Shown here: piece by piece, positions 24,112-35,900 of the stretch | Layout of the letters: each line of letters starts with the position of its first letter | Position numbering within the stretch: the first letter of the stretch is position 1 | Source: Membranipora membranacea | Taxonomy: Eukaryota > Bryozoa > Gymnolaemata > Cheilostomatida > Membraniporidae | Length of the DNA stretch: 64,000 bases | NCBI GenBank assembly: GCA_914767715.1 | Contig: OU612068.1 | Location: forward strand, 13,330,001 to 13,394,000 | Direction of reading: 5' to 3' | The notes under the pieces: model-generated | The model's database searches: none | The model's input: the letters and a program-made list of their open reading frames with translations, nothing else | Told to the model about the DNA's origin: nothing | Made by a program: the position numbers and the translations under genes

Positions 24112-27100
24112 ATGCCTCGTCCAACTCCCCCTCCACCTCCTCCTTGTCAAGACGCAGCCGATCAGTTAGCAGCAGCACTTCACGTAGCTCAAGCTGATGA
24201 CGGTGCTGGACTTGAACATGAATATATGCGGGTAAGTAAACATCAAGAGTTTTAGAGATTAAAAGATCAAGATGAGGATATCTATATGGAATGACCAGTA
24301 TTTGGCTTGGACCCTTTGCAGGCTCTATTGTTATAGCAATAGATAGAGGGTATCTTAGCCTGTCTTGACAAGCTCTGTATTGGCTTGGTTCCTTTCCACC
24401 GAACAAAGCTACACCCGAATTCGGCATGAATTTAAATCAAATGGCTTCAATCAATCAGGCCAATCAAATGGCTTTTAAATTCGGAGACTTGATTTTGCAG
24501 AACTCAGCTCATGCCTGAGAGCTGCACATGCGCAGAATGCTAAGGAATAACAACTCTTTGACTTGAAGAGAAGTTTTTGTGATAAATAAGATTGTACTTA
24601 CATTGTGATTTCAGCTGATTGCTCGAGATGATAGACAGGCGACTGCTGGTGCTGGTGATATAGAGAAACCAGGAGCAGAGGTAATATGAAAGAATATTAT
24701 CAGTTATTTTTTACCTGTAATCTTTTCATGCTGAAATCACAACTCACAGAGTTATAATCAAACTAAAGGCGGATATCGTACTCACATGGGATTTGTCTTT
24801 GTTTGGATTTCTCACTAGTTTTCCAGTTTTATTTTATCACTGTGGCTCTATCTCAAGGCACAGTTATGTTACTGCACTGATCTTGTCTGAACATTAATGA
24901 TTCATTTGGAAAATATGGATGAGTCTCAAAGATATCCCTCAAATTGGTTTAGTCAAACCACTTTTGTTAATATTTTATTTTAAATGTATGTTGGGTTAAA
25001 ATCGCAAGTTTGTCACTCTCCGGAGACTGGGAAATAAAGGGCAAGGCAGCCAGGCAGGCAGGTCGGTGCAAACCTTGGGTGTTAATTGAGCCAAGTAGTT
25101 GGTAGACTGCAGCGGGACTTCAACCCGAGACCTCCAGCACTTGAGCGTTGGAGGGTAGGCGTTCTAACCAACTGAGGTACCTCCTTCTCCATATGAGACT
25201 TTTTATCATTTTTTTGCCTAAATTTCTAGTATTGAGGATGGATTTTAAGAAATGGCAATAAACAAACTTCAAACTTTCAGTACCATACCATTTTTATTTT
25301 CCAAACTTTGACACTGGAGGTAAATTAAAGTCAATCAACCAGCAAGAAGCGTTATATTGCAGATTCCAGAAGCACCAGAGGGTTTAGAAGGTGTCCTGAA
25401 TCAGGCTTGGATTGTTTTGCGACATCCTAGAACAACAGATGAAATGCGAATGGATATCAAGAACTTTATCAATAATTATATTGAGAGTGGTCGTTTGGTG
25501 AGTCATCCTATATGTATTGGTTACTTTAACCAGGCAAAATTCTTGAACATAAGTTATATCTGTAAAGTAAGATTAGCAGTAAATATATTTTCCAAAGAAT
25601 GACTTTCTTCTTCTGTAACCGTTGCCAGGATAATATTCCAGCCCCTAACGAAGGAGAAGAACCAGATGATTGTCCTCTGCAGGATCCCAACGCCCCACAT
25701 GATGACGCTGCAGTCGACAATGCACACATGTATGTGATGCGTGAATTCATAGAAAAAGTAGAGGCCCATTATGGCAGACGTTTACACAGTGCGATACGGG
25801 ATATTAACAAGTTGTTGATGAAATTCTGCAGTCAAGTTTCATCCACGATTGGTTGTCTCACCTCCACAGTGAACACGCTCAACGACACAAAGCTCTTGGA
25901 TCTTCTCAAGAATCTATCCAGTATAGCTAAAGATATCAGAGATAAGCTTTACGATCCTGACATACTCTGTGCGGAACTGAAGGCCAAGGTCAAAGAATAC
26001 ACACCTGCGGACAAGGACAGGGAGATCATTGAGAATCTGATGATACATGTTATCGAGAGGTTACACGTGGTGATAAGCGTCAGGGAGAAGGACATCCTCG
26101 ACTTCCTGGATGATAACAAAAATCCTCTAGCCTTTATCATACTAGTCAAGGTAGCTAAAGCTGCCAATTCTCTAGCTTCAAAAACTGATAATGGAAAAAA
26201 CGACAAATTCCTGAAGAAATTTGATAGCCACCCTGAGTTCCAGAAATCACTACAGGAGATTCTCCTATCCAGACCAAACTTGTATGAAAGGGTAAATTTT
26301 AATCAAACTAATGAACATCCAAGTTATATTATCGGTATAGAAAAAAGACTTTGTGAGTAATAGCTAATGGCTTTAGAGATAACTCTCAGTAAAAATAAAA
26401 AAGACATTCGTAGTTTCTAATTCACTGATAATATTTCTTTGCATCATTCAGGATATGAAAGAAAAGGAAGAAAAGAAGGCAGGGTTATCATCTTTACCTG
26501 GAGATCTCGGTGCTGCTCTCCATGATGCTGAGGGAGGCACCAGACCAAAACCGGTAATCAATGCACAGAAGTTTTGAGCGAAGGCAGCTCATGGGTTCTT
26601 ACTAGAAAAAGTTTGCTCCATCTGTGAATACGGAGAGATATTTAACAAACTGTGTATCTAGTAGCCTGTCTTGACAAGCTTTGATTAGTGTAATCAAGAA
26701 GTTATCTACCCGATCTCAAGAGAAGACAACATTTAATCAAAATAGCTCGACATCGAGCATGCAAGAGTTGACAAGCTTTGTTCAGTGGGGGGGGGGGGGG
26801 AAAGCTTGTCAAGACAGGCTATGTATCTAGGTGCTAAGCCTTGTTGCACAGTTTAATTAATATCCCTTGGCATCCACAGAAGGAACTAACTTGTTCCAGT
26901 AGACTAAGATACCTGTTCACTTTCCGCCTAAAACCTAGTATAACACAACTCTATTTGGACGTTGGCCTCTGCCTGAGGCATCCTGGGAATAATTGCGACA
27001 TGAATTGAATTTTCTGACTATTTCAAAGAAGTTAGTATCTCTCCATCTTTTCTGTCTTCTAGATCAAAATTGATTAGAGTTGCCTTATCGTTTGTGCTCA

Positions 27101-30100
27101 CAATGGATGTTAGTTTCACAGGTGAATAAATGGGCTTAAATGATTTTTGGTGTTACAAACAACCCGCCTCAAGTATCGAGAGTCAAAAAATCTTGTGGGA
27201 ACCATTTTTGTGTGTTTTCTCCCTAAGATGCCATACATATTACAAATGCATTCACCTAAATCGTTCAAGGCAATATTATATTTGTGGCTTTATGTTTGTT
27301 TGTTTCATTACAGGGACTACTCATACCTCCCAAGGCTTCCGCTGAGACTAAGGTAAGTAACTTGCCTAAGTGGTCAGTTGCAGAGTCTGTCATTCCATCT
27401 ATTATTGTCACATGTTTGGTTGGGTAAAGATGGTTAATTCCACATGTAGATGGGTCATTTGTTTGATGAAAATTCGAGCGCATTCCCTGAAAACCATCAC
27501 TATAGAATGATACAGCATTCTGCTCTCAAGTTGTTGAGTTGTCCACGGACGTTTGTTCAAAAGAGTTGAAACAATCTGATATTATATGCTTGGCATAGAC
27601 AAAAAAGAACCTACGATGTTTAGTGTGAGTCTTATTAAGAATTGTGTTCTTTTCGAGAATCAGTTGATCATCGTACAGAACTCCTCAGGAATCGGGTAAT
27701 TCTGCTGCTGCATATTTTTGTCCTGTTTCTTTAGATAACAGTGTTGAGTGATTATGAGATAGTCTTAAGATTGGATGATGAGACGGCAACGAAAAAGACA
27801 GCCTTTATGCTGTGTAGGAACTATGGGCTGATAGCTACAGTCACGCAAAAGCAAACTCCAGGTAAGCTACCTGTAAAGATGTGAGGGATGATGCGATTCA
27901 AATCTATAACGAAGACAACTTCAAACGTCCACCTCCTTTCTCATTGTATCATGCATGCCGAGAGGTTTTTTGTTTGACTCTATCCTCGCTATGTACCGTG
28001 AGCCAATCAGTTGTCAAAGTTCTGCAGGTATATGGTGCAGACTGAGGTTTTATATGATATAGTTGCTGGGTTTTATTATAATCCCCTATGGAGCAGTGAA
28101 ATTGCTGTCTGTAGATCTCACTCAATAGTTTATAATATGAACTACTGGAGGAGACATTTTGAATTTAAGAAAGCTGACAAATAATGGAGGAAACCTGTGT
28201 ATTAAATATGCAGTGTTGCAAAGCCTCCTTCGACAAAGGGGTAGACAGCTTCTCTGTGTAATAAGCCAATTTCTGCTCTGTATATATTTCATTGAAGGAA
28301 TTTTTATAATATGTTATGATGAAAAGTCAGGAGCTGAAAAAGCATATAATGCGCTATCAAAGGAGAAGACAATCCAAGTAGATCATGCCAGGGTAAGAGG
28401 GGGAATGGACTTCATTCAACTTTCTTTTACAAAAATGATTCTGGTGCAGTCTACAGTCTGCAGTGCAACACTACTAACAGACACAGGGATTCCTGTTTCC
28501 CTATTATTACACTCAAAATAGCGGTTTTCCACACATCCGATTTGCATATAATGAGACACAGGCTCAGACACAGACACAGGCTTTTAAAAAATGGCGTCAT
28601 TGATAACTTGTTGCAGCAAGATGAAATGTGTCGTTTACCACTATTAATATGGGTACCTAGATTAATATCTTCTCATGGTAGTTCTGTGAAAGTTGCTTTC
28701 ATTGATATTGTTATGATAGGTCATGTTTCATCTTATGATTACAGCTCGACAGTAGTGACCCTCTCAGTGACCTTAAACTGTATATTGGAGAGTCAGAAGA
28801 GACAATCTTTGGCGACCGATTCAGTGCAATAGCTCACGATGGTCTTCGCAGAAAACCAACAATTGGACAAGGTACACAGTACCCTATATGTTACATGATG
28901 AGCTTTTTATCGATGAAAACTATTCATTTTGTGTTTATTTGGTGAAGATTATCTCAAGTTGTGATTGTCCCCTCTCTTGTCACGAGGACACAATTGATAA
29001 CAGGTGAATCAACTATCAAATGCTTCTCTTCCTTGGTTTTACAATTACTACAAAGAACTAGTTTGACTAATACACACTTAGTTCTTACAAACATTAGCTC
29101 ATAGTGAGCCCAATCACATGCCCACCGTCTTGTTATTCTTTACCGCCTAATCTAGGTATATCTGGAGCATTTGGATTCTTGGAGTATTGTTCAGCTGAGC
29201 AGGCAACTGCAGCTAGGAAAGGTCTACAGGACGAGGGGTATATGGCTTTCAAATTCAAAATAAAAGCCGATGAGGTAGGTTATCAACATAACCATATGTA
29301 TATAGAACTATCATTTATATGTTTATGATTGTCAGTTTTTTCACTATTAACTCACTAGTAGTTTTCATTATGTTGAGTGGTCATGTACCAGCTCTGTAGC
29401 TAGGACGAAGATACCCAGAATATGTGAGGATGGAACATTTCATCTTTTAGTACCCTAGAGATGTAAAATATTCACAGGAGGAAAAGTTTGCCATTTCAAG
29501 CTAATATCTACTCAATTCACCCTCTATATTTTTTTTAAGACTAAACTATAGCCATACCTGTCAACCCTCACAGTTTGGCTGGGAATCTCCTGATATTAAA
29601 TGTATATAAATCTCCCGAACTCTCCCAGTTTGACAACAAGTCATGTAAAATAAAGGTTTTGATGAACATATTTTGATAGCGTTAGCCGTTAGCACCAAAA
29701 AGAGGTCCTGTTGAAAAGAGCTATTGTCTGACTATAGCTAACATTAAAAGAGCTAAATTAAACTCTAGCTAGTATTTACTTTTCTAGCCAGATCTAATGA
29801 GAGCTAAAGAGCAGAATTTCTACAGGGTTGACCAATGACTACCGGAAAACATCTTACTCTAATCAATGTGATTTCCCCTTTTCCTGCCTGAACAGCCATG
29901 TTGTTTGTTATGATTAATTTTACATTTTGACACTGACGTCATTTTGTCGACCGCGTGATGTGAAAGGAGATATATCCAATGGCGCTGTATTCCTAAATTT
30001 CCTGAGAGATCCTACATAACATAAGACTGCGACTGTATGATCTTACTGGAAATTCCATCCGAGCAGATGCATTGTGGGACTTTTGCTAGCATGTCTTGTT

Positions 30101-30854
30101 TCAATAAGCTGTGTTTATGTTTGACAGAAAGCTAGTGAGGCTGAACTCATTCAAACAAAGAAAGCATCTGACAGCGTCAGACCCTCTGAACCGACTCTGT
30201 ATATCATCAAACTACCTGCAGATTATGAACATTCACGCTGGTACCTGAGGAATCTCATGGAGCCGTTTGGAGAAATCGAGAAAATATATATAGCGCAAAG
30301 CCTGAAATGTGACCAGGAAGGTAAAATATGTCAGATTATTTAGTCAGGTTTTTGCTTTAATACAGGCTACCATTGGGAATAAGAAAAAAGATGAACTTTT
30401 GGACAAAATTTCTGACGAAATCATCTGTCAAGAATCTGCAGTGTAAAAGCACCTTAATGCAAACACGCATATCAATGGGGAAAAAATTGTCACAGATTTG
30501 AAGTTAACTCATGTAGACAGTGTCAAGCCTCAGAATCAATTTGGTGATCCATAGAGGGCCCTGCAGAAAAATGAGATTAATGTTCCCTTCAAGATCAATA
30601 ACTTTAAAAAAAACTATAGCTTAATGAGAATATTAAAAAAGAGGATCCATCTGTCCACTCCACCGAGACTCAAGTTTCCTCTCTTTTTATTACTCTTTTC
30701 GACAGGGTACGAATTCCGTGTAGGGTTTTGTACAATGGCCACATTTGACGCCTGTGACAGAGCTATAGCCGCTCTAAACGGTTCACCTAACTGGGGTTAC
30801 TATCAGGGTGAGCCTCTCACTGTAGAATATGCTAAGCCAAGGAGTGGGAGATGA
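24112..30854 (+). CDS. Helical-domain protein with three RRM-like domains (paralogue A)
   Basis: Twelve exons in one frame: 24112-24231, 24615-24680, 25363-25497, 25629-26291, 26452-26553, 27314-27352, 27735-27861, 28298-28392, 28745-28871, 29156-29274, 30128-30320, 30706-30854 (stop TGA), giving 644 aa. The N terminus is Pro-rich (MPRPTPPPPPPCQD). The large exon 4 encodes about 220 residues of predicted helices without a family I recognise. Three RRM-like units follow: about 376-449 (YEIVLRL ... GIFIICY), 450-531 (LKLYIGE ... GAFGFLEY) and 550-640 (RNP2-like LYIIKLP, RNP1-like FRVGFCTMATFD). RNP1 aromatic positions are partly kept, so RNA binding is plausible but unproven. Each RRM is split by a phase-1 intron just before RNP1. 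Probably nuclear or cytoplasmic RNA-associated; no signal peptide. The next gene is a shortened paralogue. The start codon is less certain than the rest. Confidence 0.8.
24993..25192 (-). mobile_element. tRNA-derived SINE, family B copy 1 (intron of paralogue A)
   Basis: On the - strand the head reads GGAGGTACCTCAGTTGG TTAG with an A-box-like start and a B box GGTTGAAGTCC, followed by a body containing CCTGCCTGGCTGCC and a tail near GATTTTAACCC. The whole stretch aligns with 36369-36590, including the GGTTAAAAT end and the CAGGCAGGTCGG block. It is inserted opposite to the gene. Confidence 0.7.
25226..25277 (+). repeat. Short dispersed repeat (retroelement 3' end?), copy 1
   Basis: CTAGTATTGAGG, GGATTTTAAGAA and TGGCAATAAACAAAC occur in the same order at 45461-45508. 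The AATAAA near the end suggests the terminal part of a non-LTR retroelement. Both copies lie shortly upstream of a splice acceptor (exons at 25363 and 45545). Confidence 0.5.
26662..26821. mobile_element. MITE, TAGCC-ended family, 160 bp with exact 9-bp TSD
   Basis: The left TIR begins TAGCCTGTCTTGACAAGC and is matched exactly, inverted, over 21 bp by the right TIR ending GCTTGTCAAGACAGGCTA. TGTATCTAG flanks it on both sides (26653-26661 and 26822-26830). A second internal TTGACAAGCTTTG and a 13-base G run near the right end suggest that an element like the 879-946 copy was fused or nested. It lies in intron 5 of paralogue A. A solo left-end-like sequence is also present at 24356. Confidence 0.88.
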
Positions 30855-32962
30855 TCAAAATTGCTCATCATGGAGATGAACGAAACTTGAGGTATGTTTT
30901 CATGTCTTACTTTTTACACTGCTTGATTTTCATCCAAGCCATCTTTTTTCCAATATTAGAAAGGATGTCTACTCCATAGTTTAGTCTTAGTCGACCCTAA
31001 AAACCCTGATTGGTTCATCAGCCAGATTTTTTGTATAAAGTATTTCATTGCATAAGTTGTCCAGCATACAGCATGCTTATTCTTACTGAGGTTTTACACC
31101 AATAGGAACAATGCAACTTTTCCCAAATGATTGTTTCAACCTCACTACATTATCATTTACTTGATCATCAGTAGACTCCAACGATACTTCTCATCAGACT
31201 GAATTATGTATTCTCTGTGTATATATTCTGCAGAGATCTGATTCTGCTGTGCTTGGTAATTTTGGCAAACCGATCGGAGTAAGCCTGATTGTGATGGCAG
31301 CATCTGATTATCACAAGCAGTAAATCTGAGTGTGATAATCTCGACTGAAATTTTGTTCGTTACAGCTATTTATTAACATATCATTGACTTCTAAGATCTG
31401 GATCTCTCGTGGTAATTAGATGTGCGAGACAGCAGTTCATCGCATTATCCACCGACAATTTGGCTGACTGCATACATCTATCTGACTCATCCATGAAAAA
31501 TCTATAGTCAGGGAGACTGGAGAGCCATGTGGTATATGAATTGGTATATTAGATCACACACGAAACATTCAGATAACAAATAAGAAGATGTTTGTATTTG
31601 TCTCATAGTTGTTCAGTACTCTGACTCCAAAAAATATTATATAACGATGAATTATCAAAGATAACAATGCCTCAGTTAGCCAAAAGTATCAGATTCAGTG
31701 AGAAGTATTGTTTAGGTGTAAAACAGCCTAGAACGCTCACAAGAAAAGGCTTAACCTGTGAATCTGTTTAAAAAAATTATATTTCTTGCAACAACAGTCC
31801 TTCTTTCTTTTTGTAAATTTTTAATTCTGGTAACATTTGTAATTTATTTTTGGAAATCTCAAACTGCAGAGGAAGCAACATGCAGCATTGTGTACCATGG
31901 CAATCCTTATAACACAACCGGGTAGTCGAAAAAGTCTGCAGTTACAAAAGGGATTGTGATCTGAAAGAATCATCACGGCCAACAACGGGCTGCACAATTT
32001 CTAATGGTCAAAACACACTGAGTGGATGCAATCTTGGAGGTTTGCACAACGTCACCATTGTGAACAAACATGCATAAAAACAAACTGCTGAGGATGCAAC
32101 TGCTGTCAGTGTGTGAATTTCATTTGCAATTTCAACGATGCTCTTTTCCGTTAGGTATGATAGGACAAATCCTAAACCAGTTAATCTGCCTGGTTTTGCC
32201 GCTATGTACAAAATTGTTGTGAGTTTTATCTGTCTATCAGACATATTAAATCTTTGATGTCATTGCGGAGCTCATTCTAAAACATAGATTTTGAGGAACT
32301 TGATAAAGTTTGCTATTTAAGAATGGAACCTTTAGTGGTTGTCTTCAGGAAACTATGCATGCTCACCATGCTTTTTATTCATTATGCTCAATTATTGTAC
32401 ATTTTTCATTTTCAGAAATTGCTGATAAATTTTTTGCATGACTTTGCATTTAGTAAAGTCCGTTCTACCAGGCATGGTTGGCAGGATAGACAACATCGGT
32501 ATACCCATTCACTGATCAACTCGATATCAACTCTTTACTCCTTAGTTGTTGTTATTCAATATTGACACCGCTTAGAATATAAAGCAAGGATCATTGATCA
32601 TAAAAAACTAGAAGTCAAACAACGATACAATTGGTTTTTTATTCAATTTGCATAGCCGTAATTCTAATACCTGCGCTGCTTATCTATGAATCACTTTGTT
32701 TTGGTGATAACGCTCGTATACTATATAATGAACTCCTGTGTGGATCAGTAGCCTATCAGAGCCATGGAAAAGAAACCGGCAAAGGCATGTGACAGTGGCA
32801 TAGTTAGTAGCATGCTAGCCAAGATAGTAGCACACTAGTAGTACTTTAGTTTTGTTGCACAACAGTGTAATCTTTTTGAAGTGAAGGCCCAAGGAGTCAA
32901 GCCCGTACTAAGGCTGAGGCATCTTTCTCGGACTTCATTAATTCTTCATTCAACATAGATAG
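30855..32962. other. Region between the two RRM paralogues
   Basis: No coding exon found. A GAG/GTATGT site at about 30892 could be a 3'-untranslated-region intron of paralogue A. The remainder is AT-rich with no repeat I could define; the 5' leader of paralogue B must lie at the right end. Confidence 0.4.
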
Positions 32963-35900
32963 ATGGCTCCAGTCATAGAGGCCCCTCCTCATCCTGGACC
33001 ACAAGGCGGACCTGTCGTAGCACAAGACAATCAGTTTCATGTAAGTAATGGTGATATTGTTACCTTTGTCTTTTTAGTCTCCACTCCCGAGTGCAAGCTG
33101 CTAGATGTTTTTAAGTCTGTATTTTGTTTCCATCAACCCAAAATCATGACTTTATCGCTACTGACTAGCTTGCATAAATAAGCAAGTGACAGTGTCAACT
33201 GGTGGTATATTGAGCCTCAAACTTTAGTACTAGTAGGGCAAATTAAGAAAGACTGGTAGCTGATGGTGAGGAAATTTGTACACCGGGCAGAAACTGGGAC
33301 TGAAGTACAGGGTCTGAACAACTTGTAAACATTGGTCTTATCTGAATGTCAGAGTGCTGCTAATAATTATTGCGTTTCCTACCACTTGGATAGTGTTGAT
33401 CAACTGCCACAACGATCCCCAATTTTAGGAATTTAGATACGAACGTAGTAGTTGTATTGTTTCCTAACATGGGCATTGATAATTGCAACAGACCTATGCA
33501 CTGTGAACTAAATTCTTCTGCATGGGAGGTGCGGGAGTGCATCTGAATTTACTGTATCGACCTTTATGAAGGACAATGGAGGCTGAGGAGCTAGAATCAG
33601 GAATATATTGGTCATTGACTGTGAGCCCAGCTAGAGTGATTGTAGCTTAGTTTTCAGTAAACAGCAAGTTCGCATATATCTTAGGTCTAGTGGCCAAACG
33701 TGGCTCCGTAAGGCCTACATAAGGTGTAAATCAAGTGAGATGTTATATTTGTGGATGATTTACTGAGGGAAAACGGGACTGAGAGATGGTGGCAGTGTTC
33801 TAAAGGCAAAATCAGCAAAATTTCACAAAGGACTGGCAGTCAAACGATATGGATTGGCTAACTGCCAGTTGATTACAATCTATAAATGCTGCCCATTCTA
33901 AAATTGAGGTGTTATTGACATCACTGTGACTATCACTGTGCTGTTTTGATTTCTAAAATATGAAGCTAGATACTTCCGGGACGGTCAAGATAGATTTTGG
34001 ATGATTCAGATCAGGCTTTGATGCTGTAACTTTGGTACATCGTCGGCTAAGTTAAGCTTGGTTCAATTTGTGGTAAAAAGCAAATGATCCAAGTTTATCT
34101 CCTTCTTCGGGTGTGCGAATGTCGGTTCTGGTGATTTTACCGGAATTGCAATTTACAATGGCCATATTGACTTATCGTAAACATTAATAAGATAGCACCA
34201 GTTGAAGATACAGGATAAATATTGATCTTGGCCCATAAATACTAAACTCTCAATGCCTCCACATTGCTAAGCTGTTATGATTTGTATATGTGAAACCCAC
34301 TATCCGACTAGTATTACCTTTAACAATAGGCGACTTACTGAGCCCAAAAATAACATTTTTATAATTTGGAGTTGTGTTGTCAATGCCCATGATAAAGGGA
34401 CAGTTCACTACAGGGAGGATACTAAAATAAGTTAAGTCTGCATAATGCTCACAATAAAATTTGGCCTGACCTGCTCATGAGTCAACCAGTATGGCATAGG
34501 TATGACAGTGTGTTTAAAAATCTGTCACATTTATATCGTTAAAACTTGTATCGGAGCTGACAATAGGACTTCAGAGGACATACAGGTATATTTTTGTCAT
34601 TGCTAGGCAATACCTGGCTACTGACATCGCTCATAGTTTAAATCTCTGTCTGAGTAATTTTATTATAATGGCCTCATCCAACATTCACTTAATCCCCGTA
34701 CAGGCACAGTGCCCTCACTTGTCATCAGCACGATACTCTATTTTACCTTATCATAGCAGACAATAAACATAGCATAACATATCTATGCCAAAATGCGTAC
34801 TGGTATACCTTAGGTCAATTTATTGCTGTGATGAGCAACATGCCTTTACTGTAATTACCTGAAAAAACCACTGGGCAGTACATAAAAAAATAAAAAATAA
34901 TTCCGAGTAGGGTATCGAAAACTATGCCATCAGATACCTTACTACACTGACATGATCCTATGGAAACCCCGTAATTTTAGCTTTCTTGGAATAGGAATTA
35001 TTCCATGAATTCTGTCATCACTAATGATGTGCTCAATGCTACTGTCCCTTTTCCAAGGGAAGACAACTTGATGAAAATTGTTTATTTTCAAAGGCCTGGT
35101 AAGTCGCCTATTGCTAGCGCTACATTTTAGATAATTGTTCATTCTTGTCACTGTGTTTTATTTAATAGAAACTTCCCTTGATATGAAACTGCATATTTCC
35201 TTGTTTTTTTGGCTCGCGCCTAAGTTTTTATGACATAGATCAGAATATAATCATATTGGTTTGCATTGAATTTACATCATAGACCAATTGATTTCTATAC
35301 CAGCAACAAATCAACTGCACAGTGTGCACCCTGAGTTTTTTTACCCAACTGCTTTTAGGCAGTGTTAGGTCATAATATTTTTTTACGGCTGACTGCAGCT
35401 GTTTTATGCGCTGACTGATAAAACCATAGACTTAGTAAACTAATATTAAGTCTATGGATAAAACACTTAACAGTTTTAATCTGAGGTGCAACAAAATACC
35501 CATGATCCAGGCAGAGCTGTTTTCAATTGTAAAACATTGCTGTGGGTATCAAGGTTGGCTCCCATCATCATGTTACAATTGCATTGGGAATCCTTCTTAT
35601 CGAATATCTGTTAATTAAAAGTACTTATCTGAGATATCTGAGATTTTTTTACGCATTGTACACATTCCACACTATCATCATTGATAACGAATGTATCAAA
35701 ATCTTATCTAAAAAATCTAATCTAATATAGCTTGGAGCAAAGCTCACATGAAAATAAATACCCTATATTACATAGTTCCTTCCTACCTATTAAATTGTGC
35801 CACCATATTTCCATCCTGCCAAACCATGCTGCCATATATCGGAGCTTAATAACCTTATACCACCTCCTGGCCTCATTTCTTTTCCATATCTTGCACCCTG

